This document shows positions 37,924-42,771 of a DNA stretch of 42,771 nucleotides, piece after piece. The notes beneath the pieces are model-generated. The model saw only the letters and a list, made by a program, of their open reading frames with translations, was not told where the DNA came from and did not search any database. The first letter of the stretch is position 1. Each line of letters starts with the position of its first letter. The stretch is taken from positions 1 to 42,771 of the forward strand of contig JAKBMM010000023.1 in NCBI GenBank assembly GCA_021831565.1. The letters run 5' to 3'. Position numbers and translations under genes: made by a program. The stretch comes from Planctomycetota bacterium (GTDB lineage Bacteria > Planctomycetota > Phycisphaerae > WQYP01).

Positions 37924-39366
37924 TTACGGTGGCCGGCGAAGCTGGGCGGCAATGTGCTGGAGTATCTCCGCCATCGCCTGATGGCGCGGTCCTTCCGGTG
38001 TGTTCCAGTAGATGACGGTGCCGGCGGCGATCCGGGCTTCGATCCGCTGGCAGGCGCCGATCACGGTGGAATGGTTGCGACCGCCGATGGCTCGGCCGAT
38101 ATCGGGGAAACTCATGTGGGAATGCTGCCGGGCCAGATACATAGCCACCGCCCGCGCGGTCGCGGTAAGGCGCCGGCGGCTGGCACCGATTAGCGCGCCG
38201 GGCGGGATGGCAAAAAAATCGGCTGCGGTTTTCACGATGCGGTCGATGGCCACGGGGGCCGGCGGTCGCAAACGATCGTGAAGTTCGCGGATCAGTTGGG
38301 CGGCGGAAGACTTGCCGGAAGCGTTGTTGGTCGCGCGCTCCCCCAGTTCGCTCCGTGCGACCATCTGGACGGCCAGCCCTTCCAGTTCGCGCACGCTGGC
38401 CACGGGCGCCTGCGCCAATTGCATCAGAATCACGTCGCTCACGCGCCACTGGTGGTGGTTCAAAAATCGGCGGAGAATTTCCAGGCGTGTGGGCAGATCG
38501 GGTGGATCGATCCGGATGACCATGCCGCTGACGAAACGGCTTCGCAGCGCTTCGCTCATCGCGGCAATATCTCGGGGCGAAGAGTCGCAAGCGAGAATCA
38601 CCTGGCGGTTGTTGGCGTCGATCTGGTCGAAGGTGTGAAGGAATTCTTCCTGCGTGCCGCGTTTGTTGGCGAAGAAGTGCACGTCGTCGATGGCCAGCAA
38701 GTCGGCTTGCCGCAGGCGCCGGCGAAAACTTTCCATGCGATTGGTCTTGATCGCTTCGAGGAACTCGTTGGTGAACTGTTCTCCGGTTAGATATAACCAG
38801 CGCTTCTCTGGATGCGCTTGGCGCAAGTAATGACACACGCCCTGAAGCAGGTGCGTTTTACCCAGCCCGCACTGGCCGTGGATGAATAGCGGGTTGAACT
38901 CTCGGCGCGGATCATCCGCCACGCGCCGCGCCGCGTGGTAAGCAAGCTGATTGGTCGGTCCGGCGACAAATTCCTCAAGTCTATAGCGTGGATTCAGACG
39001 GGCGCCGCCCGCTGGGGCGTAATCCGGGCGAGAAGGCGCCGGCGGGGCGGGTTCCGATCGGGAATCGCCCGCGATCGGCTGGGGCGCCAGTTCGATCTCA
39101 AGCTCCGGTTCCCCGCCCAATACGGCTTGCGCGACCGCTCGAATATCCTGAAAAAATTTGTTGCGAATCCAATTGGCGGCGAAGGCGTTACCCACCACCA
39201 CACGCAAATGATGCCCTTCGGCGATCCAGTGCGTCTTGCCATCAAACCATTGCTCAAAGCGGATCGGACCGATGCGCTGCCGCAGAAGATCGGGTATTCG
39301 GGCCGAATATTCCGTGGGGGCGATAAAACCGGCGGTTTGCTCCCTGGCGGGCGCGGCGATGGACAT
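37924..39366 (-). CDS. dnaA: Chromosomal replication initiator DnaA
   Basis: A 480-residue protein with all DnaA domains. Domain I is IPDLLRQRIGPIRFEQWFDG; domain II is a Pro/Ala linker (~95-125). The AAA+ domain has Walker A GQCGLGKTHL (164-173; most DnaA proteins have GGVGLGKTHL), Walker B LLAIDDVHFFANK (223-235) and RSRFVSGMVIRI. The DNA-binding domain IV carries MSFPDIGRAIGGRNHSTVI. It unwinds the origin in its ATP form. ATG 39366 has AAAGGAG six bases upstream; the longer in-frame reading upstream is Arg/Pro-rich and unsupported. The 600-bp spacer upstream has DnaA boxes and an AT-rich segment. Confidence 0.95.
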   Translation of the reverse strand: MSIAAPAREQTAGFIAPTEYSARIPDLLRQRIGPIRFEQWFDGKTHWIAEGHHLRVVVGNAFAANWIRNKFFQDIRAVAQAVLGGEPELEIELAPQPIAGDSRSEPAPPAPSRPDYAPAGGARLNPRYRLEEFVAGPTNQLAYHAARRVADDPRREFNPLFIHGQCGLGKTHLLQGVCHYLRQAHPEKRWLYLTGEQFTNEFLEAIKTNRMESFRRRLRQADLLAIDDVHFFANKRGTQEEFLHTFDQIDANNRQVILACDSSPRDIAAMSEALRSRFVSGMVIRIDPPDLPTRLEILRRFLNHHQWRVSDVILMQLAQAPVASVRELEGLAVQMVARSELGERATNNASGKSSAAQLIRELHDRLRPPAPVAIDRIVKTAADFFAIPPGALIGASRRRLTATARAVAMYLARQHSHMSFPDIGRAIGGRNHSTVIGACQRIEARIAAGTVIYWNTPEGPRHQAMAEILQHIAAQLRRPP

Positions 39367-39584
39367 GAGCGACTCCTTTCCCGACGTGTATGACGAACCA
39401 ACCGGCGGACACCACCGGGGTGGAGCCGCCGCCGGGAAACCGTCCTGGTCGTTCAAACGCGTGGGCGATCCGTCGCCTTCCCGATGAAATTTCGCTCTCG
39501 CCGCCGCGGGCTGTTTACTCCCCGCGCCGGCGGCTCTTCTCATGCGGCGCCGCGGAACCCGCCGGCGGACGCACGGTGGAGAAA

Positions 39585-39917
39585 AGCGGAAACAACATAA
39601 TCATAATTACTATATATCAACAATTCAAAACTTTCATCAAACGCGAGGCGCTGCAACCTTCCCGCCTGGCGCCAGCGGCGGCCGGTTCCGTCCGGCCGCC
39701 GCGTGTTGCTTTCCCGCGCCCGTACGGTTGTTTTTTCCGCAGCCGCGGGAAGTCGCCTCGGCGGCCATGTATTAGCATTTGGCGAGGGCTGTTCGCAAGA
39801 GATATTTTTCAGTTTTCTTATCCACAATATGCCAGTTCCGGGAGAAACCGGAACTTACGAAAAGAAAAAATACTTTTGCACCGGTTACGCACAAGGTCCC
39901 CGAAAAATTGTGCATAA
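39585..39917. other. oriC: Candidate replication origin (oriC) with DnaA boxes and AT-rich segment
   Basis: Within the dnaA upstream spacer (39367-39982) are a perfect DnaA box TTATCCACA at 39818-39826 (+), TTATGCACA on the minus strand at 39909-39917, and a one-mismatch box TTACGCACA at 39885-39893 (+). About 170-230 bp away lies the most AT-rich run of the region (39585-39644: ataatcataattactatata, then caattcaaaactttc), a likely unwinding element in otherwise GC-rich DNA. Location next to dnaA and box clustering are the usual marks of a bacterial origin. The spacer contains no gene I can support. Confidence 0.7.
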
Positions 39918-39982
39918 ATTGTCGCGCTGCCGGTTAACCCCGGATGGAACACGAAGTTATGCGTCCCGTGGCGCCGTGCCGC

Positions 39983-40945
39983 TCACCGCGCCGCGGCGTT
40001 TCCGGGCGTGCCGATCAGTACGCGCCGCTCGCCGGTAACCCGGTAATGAGCGCGGCGGTAAAGTCGCAGCGCCGGTGTATTGGCCTTGTCCACCGCCAGA
40101 ACACACCACCGGCTGTTTCGCTTTGCCATGGTATACAGAACATATTTCATCAAGGCGGTTCCCATGCCGCGGCGCCGGGCTTCCGCGCTCACCCCAAGGT
40201 AGACCACCTCCAACGTTTCGCGCTGGCTATGCCAGGCCATCAGCAGCGCCCCGCGGGGGCGCCGGTTCTCCATCGCCAGCAGCCACAGCGACGGATCGAA
40301 CGCCGCCGCCGCCTGATATCCGGCGATGACATCGTCTATGGAGCGAAGGCCGGTGAGCATGGGACAGTCCAGGGTATTTTCATAGCTGGCCACAATGGTG
40401 CGGGCGAAGAGCTCATGGTTGGCGGGGGAATAAGGCGTCAGGGTTATCCCGGCTGGCAAAGCCGGCCGCGGTTCGAATAACGGGCGGGCTCGCTGCATGT
40501 AATACAGATTCGCCAAATCCACAAAACCACCGGCATGGAAGGCTGAAATTGAAAAAAAATCTTCGATATCCGCCACCGCCTGCGCCAACACCACACCCGC
40601 GACGTGGGCGTCGCCAACGGCGGCGGCGATACAGGCGCCGGTGGCGTTGGCGGACTCCGGTTGGCAATTCCGATTCGTGATGTAAAAAAGGGCGGATTTT
40701 CCAGGATGCGGTATCCAGAGGCACGCGGCAAGAACCCGCCCTCCGGCGATCGCTAGAACCTGCCGCTGGGTATTCACGTTGTAGCGGAGGCAGTAGGCTT
40801 CCAACGACTCGCGCCGGCGCCGGGTTTGCGAATCGCAAGATTCCGACACATCTTCCGGCCCCCGCAAAATGCACTGGAGGCCACGCCGGGCCATTTCCGG
40901 CGAGCCGGGCCGTACCAGGTCGTAATATTTTGTTTGCCTGCTCAT
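39983..40945 (-). CDS. GNAT-family N-acetyltransferase
   Basis: A 320-residue protein. The C-terminal half has the acetyl-CoA motif LEVVYLGVSAEARRRGMGTA (R-R-x-G-M-G-T pyrophosphate loop) followed by LMKYVLYTMAKRNSRWCVLA and the closing NTPALRLYRRAHYRVTGER. The N-terminal half looks like a second, degenerate GNAT repeat (VLAIAGGRVLAACLWIPHPG), so this may be a tandem GNAT protein like mycothiol synthases. Substrate unknown. ATG 40945 has only a weak GGA upstream. The next gene on the same strand, a UbiA family protein, lies 47 bp upstream; the pair may form an operon. Confidence 0.8.
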   Translation of the reverse strand: MSRQTKYYDLVRPGSPEMARRGLQCILRGPEDVSESCDSQTRRRRESLEAYCLRYNVNTQRQVLAIAGGRVLAACLWIPHPGKSALFYITNRNCQPESANATGACIAAAVGDAHVAGVVLAQAVADIEDFFSISAFHAGGFVDLANLYYMQRARPLFEPRPALPAGITLTPYSPANHELFARTIVASYENTLDCPMLTGLRSIDDVIAGYQAAAAFDPSLWLLAMENRRPRGALLMAWHSQRETLEVVYLGVSAEARRRGMGTALMKYVLYTMAKRNSRWCVLAVDKANTPALRLYRRAHYRVTGERRVLIGTPGNAAAR

Positions 40946-40992
40946 GTTGGCAAGTCCGGAACATTCCCTGTTCCTGTTGCGAATGCCGCCGG

Positions 40993-41973
40993 CTATCGGG
41001 ACGCCGCCGCCCGCAACACGCGATACTGCGGCTTATGGGGCGAGCCTCTTCCCAGAAGGCGCAGGATTACAAAAGCCGCCACGGCAATGACGCCAAGAGC
41101 CAGAATGACCAGTGCGGCGAGTGGTTGACCATTGGACGCCAATAACATCGAATCATAGATGAACAACCAAAACAGGCCGATCTGCATCACGCGTTGGCCT
41201 CTTACGCGAGGGGGTATTTTACGATTGAAGAATATTACGCCGGCCCATAGGAAATACGCGGTGAAGGCCAACCCCAGCCCCAGCGCGTCGAGTAGAAAAG
41301 AACGATTGATCTGATGCCAATATACCATGGCCGCCAACATCAGGCCGTTGAGGAACAGAAGACCGGCTGGAATGGCGGCAACATCCTTGAGCTTCAGCCG
41401 CGGCCGTTTGGATTCCAGGTAATAAGCCGCTGTGCTGACCAGGGTGATATGCGTAAAGAGCAACATGGATAGCAGAAGAAAATGGGAATCTGGTTTGCCG
41501 ATCAGACAATTGAGCGCGCGGATCAGGCCCAGGGTAAGCAGACCGATGGCGCCCAGATATTTGGCCGCGGCATTGTAAAATACGATCAGTAGGGCTACTC
41601 CCATCGCCAGCAGCAGCGAAATGGGCATAAGGACGTGCCGCTGATAAACGATCAACATGGCCGCGGAAAACAGGCTCAGCAGAAGAAAAAGCAGGCTCAA
41701 AACGGTAGCCGCGGCCGGTGAAATTCGTCCGCTGGGAATGGGCCGCCACGGCGCAAAAAGCCGATCGCGGCGCGCATCGAGTAAATCGTTCAGAACCATA
41801 CCGAAACTGTATAGGAAAAAGGAAGTCGCCCCGGCTAGAAGCAGGGACACAACCAGGTTGGCCGGCGCCGGATGGCCGGGACCATGGAGAAACATAATGG
41901 TCCATGTGTCGGCAACGGCTGTAAAAGCCAGCGCGACTCGCATCAGTTGCAGGGTGGCCAGAAAACGCGACAT
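40993..41973 (-). CDS. UbiA-family prenyltransferase
   Basis: A 326-residue polytopic membrane protein with about nine hydrophobic helices. The first Asp-rich motif is NDLLDARRDRLFAPWRPIPS (NDxxDxxxD, metal-diphosphate binding). The second region reads FYNAAAKYLGAIGLLTLGLI then RALN, which corresponds to the usual YxxxKR..G/D..Y stretch but with fewer acids. The family transfers prenyl chains to aromatics or sugars in quinone, heme or lipid synthesis; the EboC-like subset found in bacterial Ebo clusters is similar in length. Acceptor is unknown. I prefer ATG 41973 (MSRFLATLQLMRVAL), which has a GGA seven bases upstream, over the in-frame ATG at 42015. Confidence 0.82.
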   Translation of the reverse strand: MSRFLATLQLMRVALAFTAVADTWTIMFLHGPGHPAPANLVVSLLLAGATSFFLYSFGMVLNDLLDARRDRLFAPWRPIPSGRISPAAATVLSLLFLLLSLFSAAMLIVYQRHVLMPISLLLAMGVALLIVFYNAAAKYLGAIGLLTLGLIRALNCLIGKPDSHFLLLSMLLFTHITLVSTAAYYLESKRPRLKLKDVAAIPAGLLFLNGLMLAAMVYWHQINRSFLLDALGLGLAFTAYFLWAGVIFFNRKIPPRVRGQRVMQIGLFWLFIYDSMLLASNGQPLAALVILALGVIAVAAFVILRLLGRGSPHKPQYRVLRAAASR

Positions 41974-42102
41974 CAGAAAATCCGTCTCAAAGAGTATTTT
42001 CCACCGCCGATACATTGTTAAGTGTACCTGTTCGACGGACTTTTTTCGTCCCGCCGCCGGCCGTGGGTCTTGCCTGGGCGTGGCAATTTTTCCGGGCGGG
42101 GT

Positions 42103-42609
42103 CTAATTGTTGTGTAACATGGCGATTTTCCAGTATTGCGGCCACTGGTTGCTCTGTTCCATGGCTTCCAACGCCATAACCGCCTCGGCGTTGTCGGCAT
42201 CCCAGCGCATTCCTGATCCGCGCACGCGGTCGGACAATACACGGCACTGGCTTTCCATCGGGCCACTGCCGATCTGCCAGCCCTTGGCGATAAACTCCGG
42301 ATACCGAATCATCTCCCGCCGATCCGACACGTAGTTGATGAGGCGATCCGCCTCCTTCCGTTTCGTGCCGCGTGTAGTTTTTCGCAAGTCCAGCAGGTCA
42401 TTCCATATCCTTCCGTAGCCCTCGTGCTTGACGCCGTGCAAAAGCTCGGCAACCCATTTGTCGCCCAATGGACTGTTCTCCCCGAATACCATGTTTTTGG
42501 TTTTATGCACGTTTTGTCCAAGATGGTAAAAGTCCAGTCCCACCGCATCTGACTCATCCCCACTTTTGCGGGCGACTTTCGGCCTGGGCTTGACAGTAGG
42601 GGCATAAAA
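42103..42609 (-). pseudogene. Truncated ISKra4-like transposase (C-terminal part)
   Basis: The frame runs from 42609 to its stop at 42103. It carries LDFYHLGQNVHKTKNMVFG (second Asp of the DDE set), then PEFIAKGWQIGSGPMESQCR and SDRVRGSGMRW, the hallmark GSGxxES...R..GMRW of ISKra4-family transposases. It ends WPQYWKIAML. The N-terminal half, with the first catalytic Asp, is missing. An overlapping leftward frame at 42554-42679 (ILCPYCQAQAESR, a possible zinc-ribbon scrap) may be a piece of it in another phase. The element is therefore non-autonomous. A 7-bp-arm hairpin ACCCGAG/CTCGGGT lies at 42612-42640, beside the fragment. Confidence 0.6.
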
Positions 42610-42677
42610 TTACCCGAGTCCGCATGGAACGGGCTCGGGTGGTCCACCCAGGCACAATCGACTGAAAGGAATCGGTC

Positions 42678-42771
42678 ATGCGTCGTAAGGATACGACCGC
42701 GTGGGTGGTCTGCGTCTGCGCGGTAACTCTTCGTTTATCACAAGCTAAAACGCTCGCTTCCCTGGTGGCTG
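42678..42771 (+). CDS. Start of an IS4-like transposase, truncated by the window edge
   Basis: ATG 42678 has AAAGGA seven bases upstream. The 31 codons in view read MRRKDTTAWVVCVCAVTLRL then SQAKTLASLVA. The Arg-Leu-x-x-x-KTL..LV segment resembles the N-terminus of IS4-type planctomycete transposases, which carry the DDE domain further on. It points outward, away from the ISKra4-like remnant, with the CCCGAG/CTCGGG hairpin about 40 bp upstream. With so few residues the family is only a proposal. Confidence 0.4.
   Translation, partial: MRRKDTTAWVVCVCAVTLRLSQAKTLASLVA

Overview
The window looks like a chromosomal segment of a planctomycete-type bacterium, probably Phycisphaerae-like. This is an inference from gene content: a prepilin-type cleavage/methylation protein, an exosortase/exopolysaccharide locus, an RNase Y, an integrase N-terminus of the planctomycete type, and a dense sugar-catabolism operon of TIM-barrel isomerases with a UroD-like protein. 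It has not been tested against a database. A DnaA gene with an adjacent AT-rich, DnaA-box-bearing spacer suggests the chromosomal origin lies near 39.6-39.9 kb.

Layout. (1) 1-6,935 is the end of an integrated phage-like element. Genes run leftward: an excisionase-like HTH protein, a DUF3987 primase/helicase-like protein with a DnaB-N-like front end, a TubC-type docking-domain protein, small phage-type unknowns, an M41-like metallopeptidase, a Nu1-like terminase small subunit and a ParB-methyltransferase cut by the window edge. The element ends at the 3' half of a tRNA-Asp gene, most likely its attachment site. (2) 6,936-7,600 holds two palindromes and an eroded tyrosine recombinase. (3) 7,733-13,470 is housekeeping: TatD nuclease, a hairpin-rich 720-bp gene-free stretch, RNase Y, tRNA-Leu(CAA), HisH, then a long-leader transcript with a tiny lipoprotein and a pseudopilin-like protein ended by a strong terminator. 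(4) 13,488-16,963 encodes an MsbA-like ABC exporter and a ferric-reductase-like flavocytochrome.

(5) 17,130-27,846, leftward, is an exosortase/exopolysaccharide locus: Wza-like exporter, exosortase, EpsI-like partner, a giant TPR protein and a Wzz/BY-kinase-like protein whose P-loop lacks the usual lysine. (6) 28,503-30,001 has a metallophosphoesterase and an ASCH-domain protein. (7) 30,045-35,612 is the most distinctive unit: six leftward catabolic genes, every junction overlapping (hexulose-phosphate synthase-like decarboxylase/aldolase, UroD-like protein, zinc-type dehydrogenase, two sugar-phosphate isomerase/epimerases, SDR), with a 22-codon small ORF just upstream. I do not recognise the pathway. 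(8) 35,798-42,771 has a SurA/PpiD-like chaperone, DnaA with the origin candidate, a GNAT acetyltransferase, a UbiA prenyltransferase and, at the right edge, a truncated ISKra4-like transposase beside the start of another transposase.

How it works together. The element has replication-control, replication and packaging modules typical of a prophage or satellite. The exopolysaccharide locus supplies export (Wza), length control (Wzz/kinase-like), sorting (exosortase/EpsI) and scaffolding (TPR), but no glycosyltransferase or obvious sorting substrate is in view. The sugar operon couples redox steps, isomerisations and a HUMPS-type C-C bond reaction, but has no kinase, transporter or regulator locally.
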